A stretch of DNA of 64,000 nt from Bryum argenteum (taxonomy: Eukaryota > Streptophyta > Bryopsida > Bryales > Bryaceae), in the NCBI GenBank assembly GCA_037043015.1, contig CM073321.1, forward strand, positions 35,814,101 to 35,878,100, written 5' to 3'. Position 1 is the stretch's first letter. Each line of letters begins with the position of its first letter. This document shows, piece by piece, positions 1-11,544 of this stretch. The notes under the pieces were generated by a model, which was given only the letters and a program-made list of their open reading frames with translations, made no database searches and was not told the origin of the DNA. The position numbers and the translations under genes were made by a program.

Positions 1-2065
1 ATGCACCAACAATGAGGTCAAGCAAGGGTGCTTGGCAAGCAGGGGTCCTCAACAATTCCGGAAATGGTGCAATTAGGACCGCGTCCGATCCTCTAAGGCG
101 GCAAGCAGTATCACATCCATTTCCGAAAGATGCCCAAACACCGTGGTGAGCCAAGAGGACCCCGGGAGTGAGGCCGCAGACTTGGCAAGAGACAAGGTGA
201 GGTGACCAAGGAGAGTCTCGAGCAAACAGCACGCAATGGCATTGTGCTCAAGACAAATTTGGTGGTGTGCCTAACATGGTTGGAAACCTTGATCAAGCAT
301 GCACCCATGGGTCCAAAGAACGCGCGATTTGGAGTTGTGAGTCATGAGATATGGCTCTCCAAATTTGAAGCGCGTTTCGGAACAGTTCGGGACTAGGGAG
401 TGTTGCCTTTCAAGAGTCCATGGGTCGACTTTCGTGGACAGCAGAAAATTGCATATCGCTCAAAAGCTAATGACAAGCGCTTTTCTGAATGCTAAGGCAC
501 ATGATGAGCAACGGAATAGTCTAGGAGATATCGCTCCTCAAAGTGGTCGGGAATTCGCGACTCGGGCATGTTGCAGTCACATCCCTTTCCAAAGGATGCC
601 CGAACACCGTGGTGAGCCAAGTGGACCCCGGGAGTGACGTTCCGGGCTTGGCAAGAGACAAGGTCAAGTGACCAAGGGGAGTCCCGAGCAAACAGCACGC
701 AATGGCATCGTGCTTGGGACGAACAGGGTAGTGTGCCTTACATGGTTGGAAACCTTGTTTCAGCACGCACCCATGCGTCCACCGAACGCGCAATTTGGAG
801 TTGTGAGTCATGAGATATGGCTCTCCAAAGTTGAAGCGCGTTCCGGGACACTCCGGGACTCGGGAGTGTTACCTTTCGGGACTCAAAATGTCGTCCTTCA
901 TGGATGGCGGCATGTTGCATATCTTTGGAAAGCTCTGGACAAGAGCTTTCCAAAATGCTAAGGCTCGTGAGGAGAAAAACAATGCTTTGGGAGATATGGC
1001 TCTCCAAAGCACCGGGACTTCGGGACTCTGGAACTGCTGCCTCCCGAGACTCCCGAATGTTCAGAGGAGCATAGCTCCCACATGGAAGCTCCGATTGGGA
1101 CAAGTGAGGAGTCTATCGACATCTACTCAAAGAGTAGATGTCGAAAATGGGCTTGCACGTCCCATTTGGATAACTTAGCTACAAGTTAGCCCGAGAAGAA
1201 GATACGGCCCGGTTTTGAGACTAAGGCAAAAACGGGTGGTCTTCAAAACAAAAGTGTGTCACGGAAGGCCCCTCAACACAAGAAGGGGGGGGCCTACCGA
1301 AGACTCCAGAGAGTACTATGAGGAGGGGTGGTCTCCCTCCTCACTTGCACATGGTGCCTTGAGGAGCCGGGGTGGCTCCAAGGGGTGAGGCTTGGGATGG
1401 GGCCTCACTCCCGCACCTTGTGGAAAGTAGAGAGTGCTTTGGAGCCTCTCTAAACATAGGGTTGGGAAGTGTCCCTCTCCAAGTTAGTCCCCGTGATAAG
1501 TAGTGCCGGTTCACGGGAGTCACCGGGAATGGCTCAAGAAGGTGAGGCATGGAAATGAAGCCTCACTTGCACACCTTGGGCATTGTGGGATGCTCTTGAG
1601 CATCCCGCAACATTGGGTTGGAAAGAGTCCCGCTCCAAACTAGTCCCCGGGAAAACTAGTGCCGGATTCCGGGAGGATTTCCGGCAAAGTCCCGAATGGG
1701 GTGAGAAACAAGAGTGCAAGGGGACTAGTGGGAAGTTGGAAAATGGATAAGGGCGGTTAGCTCCGGGGGTGATTAGTAGCACCCTTGGGAGCTTGGACAT
1801 GTGTGGAAGGCCGCCCCGTGCCACCAAGTGGCATGCCCATGTGTTTTGTGGAAGTTCCGGTTTACGGGTTCCGGGTAATGAGTTGGGGGAGTCAAGGTGG
1901 GTTGGACACCTTGACTAGAAATGGTGCTAACATTGTGTGTGCTTGGCATGTGCAGTGCTAGCAAAGTCGTGGCCGGTTGCTACCAACTAAGTGAGCCGGG
2001 ATTTCGCTACCAAGTAAGGCTCACTAAGAAGAAAAAAATGAGTTGGAGTAATTAGGGTTGCGACA
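1..2065. mobile_element. LTR-retrotransposon-derived region (fossil)
   Basis: No coding domain is visible. The segment is alignable by eye with 27,106-28,400: both share the block around 1,040-1,140 (27,440-27,540 in the other copy) and the block around 1,230-1,360 (27,640-27,760), and both end in GGTTGCGACA. The other copy starts TGTCGC and ends GCGACA, as LTRs do, so this is read as the 3' part of a related LTR or LTR-proximal sequence cut by the window edge. It is broken and rearranged internally by tandem duplication. The family is inferred to be Ty3/gypsy only from the neighbour of the other copy. Confidence 0.4.
117..1010. repeat. Tandem duplication, period about 466 bp, two units
   Basis: The segment starting near 117 recurs from about 583. 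Both units carry the same succession of blocks: the GAGCAAACAGCACGCAATGG block, the TCATGAGATATGGCTCTCC block and the gap between them. ORFs that run through both units are frame coincidences rather than genes. Confidence 0.75.
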
Positions 2066-2316
2066 GGTGAGGCTTGGGATGGGGCCTCACTCCCGCACCT
2101 TGTCGAAAATGCAGAGTGCTTTGGAGCATCTCTAAACATGGGGTTGGGAAGTGTCCCTCTCCAAGTTAGTCCCCGTGATAAGTAGTGCCGGTTCACGGGA
2201 GTGACCGGGAATGGCTCAAGAAGGTGAGGCATGGAAAGGAAGCCTCACTCCTACATCTTGGGCATTGTGGTATGCTCAAGAGCATCCCGCAACATTGGGT
2301 TGGAAAGAGTCCCGCT
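1383..2316. repeat. Direct repeat, spacing about 683 bp
   Basis: The stretch 1,383-1,634 is repeated at 2,066-2,316, sharing among others the block GATAAGTAGTGCCGGTTCAC. The second unit begins immediately after the GCGACA terminus at 2,065, so two copies of the same LTR-like sequence appear to be joined in tandem, the second one partial. Confidence 0.75.
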
Positions 2317-2329
2317 CCTCAGCAATGCC

Positions 2330-2640
2330 AGAAATGGCGCAAACAGGGCGATTCCCGATCGTCAATGGCGCAAACAAGGCGAATCCCGCCTCCCGATTGG
2401 CAATGGCGGTGCAAAGCACTCAAGGAGGGGTCTCGGGATTGCCGGCAAGCACGGGTCCTTGGGAATGGCGCAAACAGGGCAACTCCTGATCGGCAATGGC
2501 GGCAAGCAGGGCGACTCCGGATTGGCAATGGCGAACATGGCGACTCTTGATCGCCAATCGCTGCAATGGCGGGGAGGGCTTCTCTCGATCGGCAATGGCG
2601 GCACTGCAGGCTTTGCATGCAAAACCCTACTCTCACAATA
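2330..2640. repeat. Irregular GC-rich minisatellite
   Basis: Repeats of roughly 30-40 bp built on AATGGCG, CAAACAGGGCGA and GATCGGCAATGGCG. Overlapping ORFs on both strands here are products of the repeat and look non-coding. 2,641-2,829 has no feature I recognise. Confidence 0.6.
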
Positions 2641-2829
2641 GCTTGTAGTCAATGCACCGAAGGGGCTTCACGACAGACCGCCGGGGCTTTACGAATGGCG
2701 GTGTCGGCAGTCGAATGGCGGCCTCGGCGGACTTCTACGCGATTCATAGAGATAGCGACGAAGCTACAACCTCGGCGACCTCAACTCGAGCTACGACCTC
2801 GGTCTGTCCTACTTATTTCTAAATAGACT

Positions 2830-3330
2830 CGGCTAGGTGCTCACCTTCATCATCGTCATTGCTGTCGCTCCTTGCCACTTTTTCATTCTCCCAATTGAGA
2901 TTACTGGTTTCATCTTCATTCTCCATGTTGAGACCGTTGTCAAGCTCTACCTCGCTATCCTGCATATCTTTTATCAAATTAGCATAACTTCACCAACAAT
3001 TAATCCCACGTATTACACAATATGAGCAGTCATGCCTGATTCTTGCGCCTGCTGTAGGTGGTTTGAGCGCGCCCCATGACAGAATTTGATCCAATGTTCT
3101 ATAAAATCGGAAGTAAAGCTTTCGTTATATCGCCTAGATGGACTGAGCTGCCCCGACTGTCTTTGTTCTTCATCTGCCTCGCACTCGATTCCTTTTTTGA
3201 GAAATACAACCGTGCCCCACGTACCCTCTTTTTCCGCTTCTTACTTCTAGCATTCTTGCTACTTTGATCATACTCAGCTGTATTTCGCGGCATCACTAAG
3301 ACATACCTCCTAATCTGCAAAGTCCGGCAG
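2830..3330 (-). pseudogene. Possible decayed relic of element-family accessory gene C
   Basis: On the minus strand a basic stretch (SKKRKKRVRG, then SARQMKNKD) resembles the N-terminus of protein C in elements I, II and III (KKKRRGGMKF, then RRSAMRKKD), and further on is an acidic stretch (SDSNDDDEGEH). A minus-strand piece near 3,066-3,085 also reads ARSN, as in the methyltransferase motif I exon. The match is short and the reading frame is not continuous. This could be an old fragment of the same transposon family or chance similarity of low-complexity charged sequence. Confidence 0.22.
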
Positions 3331-3980
3331 ATGCTCCAATTTTTAACTCTAGGAGGTGCCCAATAAGAATTTTGTGACACTAGGCGGACTCAAGCCTTTA
3401 ATTCCATGCACGTTTTCTTTAAAAACGGCGCAGTTTTCTAATTAGTTACGAGGCTTCCTTCAAACAAACCGCCGCCTCTTTTACCCAACTCTCATTAACA
3501 CTTCAAGATAGCCGTTCTTGTCCGTAAGGCCTCAATATATTATACTCTGCATAGAGGGCCATCAATGACGGGATATGAAATGAAACCGCCGAGGGGATTT
3601 CTTAAGCCATAGTATCCCACATCCCCTATTATGCCATAGCCCCTTTAATACCTTTGGCGGCCCATGCTTATCTCAATGATCTGTCAGATTACTGGAATGG
3701 CGTCCATAGAGTATGCTTCTTGGGCCATCAATGTCAGTGGAGCCTCCACTTCGATGGTTTATAGTAATATCACTTTTAGCTCTTATTTTCCTCCTCGGCT
3801 ACTATGGTTCAAAAATGAGACGTGTTTTGAAGCAACAGCGTACATGACTCAGTCTTGCTCTTCGCCTGCCTTCTTTCCATCTTGTGTTTTTGTCACGAAT
3901 GGCATCTATTCGAGTAGATGCTGAGCGCGCCCCTTACGTGAACTACCGCAATCTGATGGTGGCATTGTTGTCACTGCTAG
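3331..3980. other. No recognisable gene
   Basis: Short ORFs on both strands show no family resemblance, repeats or conserved motif that I can support. This is the left flank of element I. Confidence 0.5.
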
Positions 3981-4180
3981 GGACGTTACTTGGGCGTGAG
4001 CGTAGAGCGTGGAGCGTAGAACAGAGAATTTCAGATCGGAGAGCAGTGGTGAGAACATTTTTTTGGAAAATTTTACTAAAACTCTAAAAATTCTAAATTT
4101 ATACCAAATATTCCAAAGAATATTCGAATATTCTTGACTTATTACCGTGGATTTGGAACCCAAATCCGTGGAAATGAGGG
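3981..4180. repeat. Terminal and subterminal repeats of element I
   Basis: The terminal 60 bp carries GTGAGCGTAGAGCG-type short repeats. At 4,108-4,130 is the palindromic GAATATTCGAATATTC. At 4,143-4,178 is CCGTGGATTTGG followed by its near inverse CCAAATCCGTGG. The same two palindromes occur at the transposase-side ends of element II (22,618-22,690) and element III (30,322-30,405), so they are family features, plausibly transposase-binding or end-recognition sites. Confidence 0.6.
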
Positions 4181-7100
4181 AAAAAAATCCAAAATTTGGC
4201 AAACTTCAACAACATTCAAGAGACATGGAGACACTTATGGTGTGACATGAGTCAAACAATTTTGTGGACATAGATACTAATATATTTTTTATAATGCTAA
4301 ATTGCAAAATACTGTCACAAAACGTGTTAACTACACAGTCTGGGGTTTAGGGCGAATAGGGAATATAGTGTGGAAAACTATGACATCTAAACTATGGCGT
4401 GCTCAAGAATGCCTCTCTCCATGATCATCTTCACCTCGTTGAAACTTAGGGTAGGCGCATGGATGAAAAGGTCTACATCTGGTTCAAACTTGCACACCAA
4501 CACAAAGACATAGTATAGGTGCTTGCAAGGTCTATACGGTTCTCCTCTCCGCCCTAGTTTTGCAATCGTGCTTGTAAACACCAGACAAGTGCAATCTGGT
4601 AATGCACCTTTTGATGGTTGATAAATTGCTTGCGAATCTGACTCCATAGAAATAATGCATCCCATCCGTGGCCACGGGACCATAGTGACCTTTAGTATCT
4701 TTGCCTGCATCGCACGGGCGGAATCAATATTCCGTGTGTGCTTGGGAGTTACATTGGAGATGCGTCGGAGGTTTTTTGACTTTCTTGATTTTAGGAAGAC
4801 ATCTGCATTCTCCGGCACTAGAATATGTGGCAGGTCCCGTGGCGCAGAGGCAGTGTTGAAAGTGCGGTTGAGTGGAAGTCTCTTCTTCTGAGGGAGTCGG
4901 AAACTAGCGTTCTCTAACGCCTTCATCTCCAAACGTGTTAGGTTTGTCCCTAACTTCACGGGCCAGATTGCTGGGACAGGCAGTTGATTTTGAGTTCGAG
5001 ATAACGGCTCCACCCACTTCCGACGAGTGCCCTTCACACACCTCTCAATATCGTCGGGGCAGAAATAAAACTTTTCCACCTTCTTGCGGTGACCATTTTT
5101 AGGAGGCATCCATATTCCGGTATAAGTTGGTGCAGGTGTGGACTTCCCGTTCTGCACTATGCAAGACTCTCATTTCTTCTTGGTCACTGCATGCTGTCAT
5201 TGTTGTGCCCAACAGGACTTGGCTGAGGACTCCCTCAATCGAGCAATATGCCATAAGTTCTCGTTCACTTTTGTCTCTTGTACACCTGTCACACGATTAA
5301 TAGAGGCACCAGCGGATGTAGAAGGTCCGATTGAGTGTTCTTCGTCTTCGTCGTCCTCGTGAATAGTTGTCAGACTCTCACCACAACCCCGGGTAACCCT
5401 TCTCCCGATTGGGGGACGCGAGAAATTCACAGTGTCAGGCCTATGGGTATCCTCTTCCGCTCCAATTGGAACATCACGCTTACGTTTCTTTGAACCAAAA
5501 ATCTCGGCACCCTCGAAGTGAGCATCGCAAGTACAAAACATATCAGCCTCCGGGAACTCTATTACTGCCTTATTGAGAGCCGATGGATCGCTTTTTCTAT
5601 GAGCCTTACGCTGTGCACTGCAAAGTCGGAGTTCCGGACAATGTCCACCCGCTCTACCTTTGGTGTATTGATAGTAACCCACAACTTGAAGGAAAGTACG
5701 AACGTAATCATCAACAGCTGCCATATAGAGATCACCACCTTTATTTCCCGAAGCTTGCAACCATTTGTTATGAATGGATTCTGCAAGGTTGCAGCCTTGC
5801 AGGATGGCATCTCAGCTAGCTCTTCTAGGGATAATTTTTGTTCCTGCCAGGTACATAAGTATTGATGTCAAGCTCAAGGTGTAGGAAGAGGCAATTTTGT
5901 TGACGAAACTGCCTCCTAAAAATAGAATTTTAAAAAAAAAATCATCAGTGGAAATAGATAATTTACTTTTATCCCGAATTGATTGTAAAATCAAAGTTAG
6001 TAGAATTTGAAAATTACCGTAGTAAGCATTTACTTACCAGTTCCATGAATCCACCCCACTGTCTGTAGCGGTGATGGCAATACGAAAGCCATAGGCCTAG
6101 GTGGTAGAGGCCATTTTCGGAGGTGGCGTTTGAAGATGACCACCACGCTCTGATTGCCAAATACCGGGTCTCAGCTTCATCAGATGAACGAGCATCCTTG
6201 TATTGCTTACAGAGGACCCTATGTTGATCCTGCAGTTCGTGGACGATGTACTTCTTGGTATGAGTCTCTAATGATTGCGTCCAATGAAAGTAACAATTAT
6301 GTTCTTAGTCTTCCATGGGAATTGAAGGATCCCCAGAGCCGTAAACGATGCGCACTGCGTTCTAGTTGACTTGTGCATTGTCAGCCATAAATCCTTGGAA
6401 CTTAGGCCTGGATACTCCGTGCCTAGCCATGACGTGGTTGAGATTCCTCCAGAAGACCAGTTGAGCTTGAGTATCTCTAGATTGAAAATCTGAACATACA
6501 ATGGTTAGAATGCGATGGTAATTGGGGTCGTACACATGGCACGCTATGGTAGTCCATGGCTTGACCCGTTTGACATGGTCAAACATCATCCACACATTGG
6601 AGAGGTCGCCTCCTGGCTGCATCCTACGGACGAGGTCGACACTAATACCGGGTCCAACTTTTGACATCTTAAAAATGAAGACTTTGTCAGAATCGTCTCC
6701 TTGGCCCGGGAACATGTTGCGTTGCACATACGCCCAATTGCTGTGTCCTCTAAGCTTCGTGATGCCATCAATGATGCCAAATTTGCGCATGTACTTGAAA
6801 GAGTAGATACGATTCCGCAAGCTAGGAGAGTTCAAGAGTTTACATCAATCAAAGAGTGGCTCAAGTTCTTCAAGAATTAGGTGGCCGGATTTGGGGTCAT
6901 CTTCGTCACGTAGAAGAATGTTACCTACTACGTCTTTGCTAGTCTCCAAGACAATTTTGGAAATTGTTGCTTGGGGGTTGCGGTCAACATGCTGTTTGAT
7001 TAACTCATCTATCATTTGACGTGCGCATCTATAGTCTCCGACTTTGACAAGGTGCTCGTGGGTACCGATATGCACACAAGCACGCTCTTGAATATCATCT

Positions 7101-8039
7101 CTAAAGATGTAGAAGATTTTGGCAGGAGACAAAGCAACGCAGACTCGAGGTTCTCTGCAAATCTTACAGACTAGAGTGGACGATGAGGGAGGCGGTTCGC
7201 TTACTGAGAAAGGTTCTTTGGTGATACCTTCAAACTCCACCTCATTGACTCCCGACGCACGATCCGGGCGTTCCAAGAAAGGACACTTGTAATTGTGGCA
7301 TTGGAGATGACCTACGCAATTTGAATACCGAAATAACAAGCCCATGGTGTTGCTGATGTTAGTTGTCATCGTCCTAGTCCAGACATGTCCGTCATACCGT
7401 TTGTCCATCCCTTCCATTGATCTTGCATTCTTGAGTACAGCGGAAGGAAGTGTCGGGAGGAGGACATATAGGGCATCTCCGTTGAAAGATGGAGGTAGAA
7501 AGGATAGTGTGTGAGTAAGGATGGAATTGAAGTCTAGTTTCTTGACTATATTCTTGCTACCGGGCATGCTACCAAGTTTGCGTAGACATGGGAGAATGTT
7601 TTTGGGTTTTCATGTTTGAGAAGATGGTGAGGGAGAGGCTAAGGAAGAGGGCATTGATAGAGAAGAGTTCTGAGAATTAGAGGAGATGGATGGAAGCTTC
7701 GCAGAAGAACGACGGGGTGGAACGGATGGCTTTCGTTCGACATTGGATGAATCTAATATATCGATACTAACGCGCTTGCCTGGTTTGATCTTGACACGAG
7801 CAAAGAGGGGACCAACGTTAGAGATCGTGGAGGAGCTACAAGGTGTCAGAAGTTGAGTGGAGGCATTCATAACTGACTCTGCCAAACCGTATAGGCGATA
7901 CTTTCCTAACTTCAGCTTCCACATGGTAGCGTTATTATCTAAGACAACAGGTTCTACAACGATGGAGTACTGGACATAATAAGTATGTGGATCAAGAACG
8001 TCGGTTTCTAACCACAATGTGGAGACATCATAGCCAAAG

Positions 8040-8267
8040 CAGATTGCAAGCCAAGAAGAGGTGATTTCAGCCACACCATCAGGGCCAGGAGGAAGACAGA
8101 CAGGGACATGAGAGGCGACTGACTTAATCTCAATCAAATCCGGAGAAGGAGGCTCAGTGGTGGAAGCCATGACTTCAGCCACACCATCAGTGCGAAGAGG
8201 AAGACAGACAGGGACATCAGAGGCAACTGACTTAATCTCGATCAAATCCGGGGAAGGAGGCTCAGTG
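8040..8267 (-). repeat. About 113-bp in-frame coding repeat, N-terminus of transposase I
   Basis: About 38 residues (core PPSPDLIEIKSVAS, then VPVCLPP) are repeated in tandem on the minus strand at about 8,040-8,155 and 8,156-8,267. A third, more worn copy lies across element II at 22,820-22,945. The unit begins with a possible start codon (MASTTEPP). Element II inserted at the junction of two units. Confidence 0.7.
8259..8267. repeat. Target-site duplication, left of element II
   Basis: GGCTCAGTG, identical to 22,818-22,826. A 9-bp duplication is the usual length for Mutator-like elements. Confidence 0.85.
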
Positions 8268-8320
8268 GGGGGAATGTAGAGGTGTGAGCGGTAAGTGTAG
8301 AGCGGAAAGCGGTAAGGTCC
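8268..8320. repeat. Left terminal inverted repeat of element II
   Basis: GGTGTGAGCGG is followed by variants of GTAGAGCGG. It is related by inversion to 22,760-22,817 and to the ends of elements I and III. The repeat is imperfect, as is common in old MULEs. Confidence 0.7.
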
Positions 8321-8906
8321 AATTGAGTATGGGTAGACGTGAACATTTTAAAAAATTTCTGTGTAAGATAGGGACTCTATGACCATTGATTTTAGAGTTT
8401 TTAAAATTTATAAGGATAACTTTAGTCCAATTGAGTACCCCAAATCCGTGGATTTAGATCCTATTTTCATGTGAATGTGATCATGGCCCCATTGAAAAAA
8501 TCATTAAGGAGGGGATCCTGGCTCCATATTTTATTGTCGTGTAGAAATTAGGGTTGACGTCATCGTTCCCAAATCATATGAAATTTGAGGTCACCATTGT
8601 CTCTCAATATGATTTAATATTTTTAACACACTTTTATTTGAATTACGGGGTTTAGATTATATTTTATTTAGTGACATTTATTTTGGAGTAGTGATATTTA
8701 CATTATAATTAGGGCTGACGTCATCATTTCCATTACAGTGTATTTGCTTTCGTGAAGCACTTAGTGTATGTTTAGATATCAGCGATAATCACAATAAATA
8801 TTAATTCAATACCGAATTCAAGAACACATAAATAAATAGTATATTACGGCAATCACGCATACATGGCGCTACCAAGTCGAGTACCTATCGGAAAACAAAG
8901 CACATA
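8321..8906. promoter_or_regulatory. Methyltransferase-side subterminal region with GACGTCA motifs
   Basis: No gene. Holds GGTTGACGTCATCGTTCC at 8,553 and GGGCTGACGTCATCATTTCC at 8,712, plus CAAATCCGTGGATTT near 8,448. The GACGTCATCAT motif recurs at the same side of element III (42,427 and 42,589, inverted) and in the short relatives at 25,448-26,190. TGACGTCA is the core palindrome bound by many bZIP factors; a binding role here is inference. Confidence 0.5.
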
Positions 8907-9871
8907 CTATGCTGAAGGTGTAGTACCATTGAAGTGCAGGTCACACTCATCAGCCTCAAAGTCTATATACTTAAGCACACTATTACTATAACGTGGACGT
9001 GTAGTGTCAGACAAGATGGGAGATGGAGCTTCAACAAACTCTTGTGCAAGACGCTCAGCGTAGGAAGGTAGGGTGAACGTCGATGGAGGGCTATTGTAGA
9101 GATGAGTGTTGCGAGTCAATCGCTCTTTCAGACCTGCAATGCTTAAATGACAAAGGAAGTCAGTAAAATATATTTATAAGAGCAGAATATAAAATTGAGA
9201 AAGAAAATACACGATGATATTACGCACCAATAAACTTTTGTGGCTTCTTTACAGGCGGTTCGTCAGAGTCATAATCTACGCGTGGGGCCGATTCTCCACT
9301 TTCTTCATCACCAGGAGGACCATTTTTGTATTCCGCTAAAACACCATCAAAGATTTCTTCGTCAGGTTCCATGGCGATGAGGTGGCGGTTTGAGCGCGCG
9401 CAAGCAATTACAGATGCACCTTAAAAACCAGAAGCGCACGTTAGAAATGCGAAATGTATAAACGAATTATACAGTTCCGTTTACGGATACGTTACCTGTA
9501 CTTGCGCTCCAGTCGAAGACTATACCTCCGTTGTCCGTAAGACAATCTACGAAACATTGAATGAAGGAGGGATCCATCTCTCGTGAGCCTCGCCATGGCG
9601 TACCGTCCGGACGAGTACGCAATGTCTCTTTGTCTGCAAAGTTAGAGAGGTGCTCTTCCTCATCAGGTATGATTGCCACACCCGCGTATGCGTGGGATAC
9701 TTGCCGAGTTTGGAACTTCGAAAAAAAGTCTTTTCGCACATAAACTTTGATATGAAAGCAATGAGTCTGCAAAACACAAGTATAGATATATTAACATACA
9801 AGCATAGAAGGCAGTAATCATAAACTGTGAGAATGGAAACTAGAAACTGCTGCGTACCTCTCTCGGGTGTG

Positions 9872-11544
9872 CACTACAAGGATATATGTGACCTGATTGA
9901 CAAAACATTGACGTAATTTGGTCAATTGTCCCGTCAATTAGGAGACCCTGATTCGGTCACTTATTAACAAAAACATGTCGATTCGGCTGTCAAATCGGAC
10001 AAGACTACACGTCAGCAAGTTCTTATGGTGAGAGGAAAAAAAAAAAAAAAAAAAGAAAAATGAAAAAAAAAAAAAAAAAAAACATTTTTTCCACTGCCCG
10101 AATGTTTCGGGCAATACTTACTTTCAAAAAGCTCTCCAGCGAGTCCATGCCGATTACTTCAGAAGTCCCGCACCTCGCCGGAATCGAACTCGGGACCCCG
10201 ACCTTCCAGACTACTACCTTACCAACCCGCCCTCCATTCAACTCGATGATTAATAAGGAATTTGTTTCAACTATATAGACTTGTTGTTTTCAAACTCAGC
10301 AGAATTTGGCGGCCATTTTGACATAGTAAAACAACTTTTTTCAAAAACCTTTAGACTACGAAAAGCTGGTAAATCAAGTTACGTTTCATCTCCAAAAATC
10401 CTTTTGTCATTTAAAGCCTCCATTCAAAAGTTATAGACAAAATTCAAAGAGGGTGTTTGAAAATATCAAAAAAGAAAATCCCTTGCTACCCCTCTTTGAA
10501 TTTTGTCTATAACTTTTGATTGGAGGCTTTAAATAACAAACGAATTTTTGGTGATGAAACTTTACTAGGTTTACTAGCTTTTTTTATCCTAACAATTTTT
10601 GAAAAAAACTATTCTACTATGACAAAATTCTTGCTAAAGTCTGCTGATTTTTTTTAAATCCCTAAATGACCTTCACGCCCCCATGCGGCTTCTAGAAGTA
10701 GAAAGTGAGAAAATTATGGTTCTTGGGCTGTGAATTGTAGGATGACATGTAAATGTTGGGTATTTTTTAAGTTTTGTTAACCCCAAACTGTCCGTGTGTG
10801 TTTTTGGGAGCTCAAAACCTTGAAACTACGATTTTCTACCTCTATGCATTCCCAAGGCTGTAAACCAAAGTTATTTCTTTTTTTGAAACTTCCAACCGTA
10901 AGATCTTGTACTTAAGACTATTTTTAGTTACTCTTCAAAAAATGAACCGTTGGATGTTTACCGTTTGCGAGATCATAACATCCAAAGTTTGTCTCCCAAG
11001 CTTTTTTGGGCATTGTCAAGATTGGTTTGGAAACTTTGGAGGCTGCCCTTGTAAAATTGGTAAACTTTTTGACCAAGAGCCTTTAGGAACTTAAGTAGTA
11101 CTTTGGTTATGAACATAATTCCAATTCTTTTTTGAAAACCTAAATTTAAACTGCCCGATCTTGGCTCGCACATCGAGAATTGCCCTAGAATATTCAAAAA
11201 TTGAAATTCCACTTTGCAAATTTTACCACACCCACTTTGCAGTATAAGGAGCGCCAAGTAAAAATATTAGACAGAAAATATTACCTTCAAGACCTTTATC
11301 TAGGTTGCCCGAAATTGCAAAAACCTATTTCGGACTTCAAGGACGGTTAGGAATTAAGTGCCCCCATTTTAGCAATTCCACGCTGGTCAAAAATAAAAAA
11401 GGTTGACAAGAAGTTGACAAGGAGTTGACAAAAACATTTATAATTTCCAAAGTGACAGAAGTTGGGCTGCGAGCCTGCGACTTCGTCAATTTGGACATTT
11501 TCTTGTCAACTATTGGTCATATCGGGCCCTATTTCCTTGTAGTG
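9872..11544. mobile_element. CACTA (En/Spm) DNA transposon, non-autonomous
   Basis: The left end is CACTACAAGGA and the right end TCCTTGTAGTG, the classical CACTA terminal inverted repeat. A 3-bp GTG duplication lies on each side (9,869-9,871 and 11,545-11,547). Subterminal repeats of GTTGACAAG type lie at 11,400-11,430, and matching TTGAC motifs lie near the left end. The interior has a long hairpin-like pair (near 10,440 and 10,490) and no transposase ORF, so it depends on another copy. It interrupts exon 7 of the element II methyltransferase gene. Confidence 0.88.
10084..10240 (-). mobile_element. tRNA-derived SINE-like segment
   Basis: On the minus strand, GGTTGGTAAGGTAGTAG resembles a tRNA A box, and about 35 bp later GAGTTCGATTCC matches a B box. 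The minus strand then runs into long oligo-T tracts at 10,033-10,080. The segment sits inside the CACTA element. No tRNA cloverleaf with an acceptor stem is visible, so it is a SINE-like relic, not a functional tRNA gene. Confidence 0.45.

Larger units (their letters stand above)
3981..8267 (-). mobile_element. MULE-like element I, transposase half (interrupted by element II)
   Basis: The left terminus is GGACGTTACTTGGGCGTGAG, the same type of end as elements II and III. It is followed by GTGAGCGTAGAGCG-type short repeats and the subterminal palindromes listed separately. The element holds a minus-strand transposase whose N-terminal coding repeats are split by element II at 8,267; they resume at 22,827. 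Protein C of the same copy follows at 23,594 on the plus strand. No matching right terminus is found, so the methyltransferase half is missing or has been displaced. It is the most worn of the three transposase copies and must be older than element II, which lies inside it. Confidence 0.7.
4387..8267 (-). pseudogene. MULE-like transposase, copy I (broken)
   Basis: There are two exons by comparison with copies II and III: 6,038 to 8,267 (continuing in pieces past element II at 22,827-22,945) and 4,387-5,843, joined across a GT-AG intron. Exon 1 encodes the GMDKRYDGHVWTRTM block, a Cys-rich patch (C-x5-C-x4-C near 7,310), the CKIC...H-x-G-x-H segment near 7,080-7,180 and the DDE-type core with ADNAQVN near 6,365. 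Exon 2 encodes a C-terminal SWIM zinc finger (CTC ... CKH) near 4,500-4,600. In-frame stops and frameshifts show it is dead. It differs from the other copies in having about 150 extra N-terminal residues (7,700-8,250), including WLAICFGYDVSTLWLETDV, that I do not recognise. A SWIM finger behind a DDE core is typical of plant Mutator-like transposases. Confidence 0.75.
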
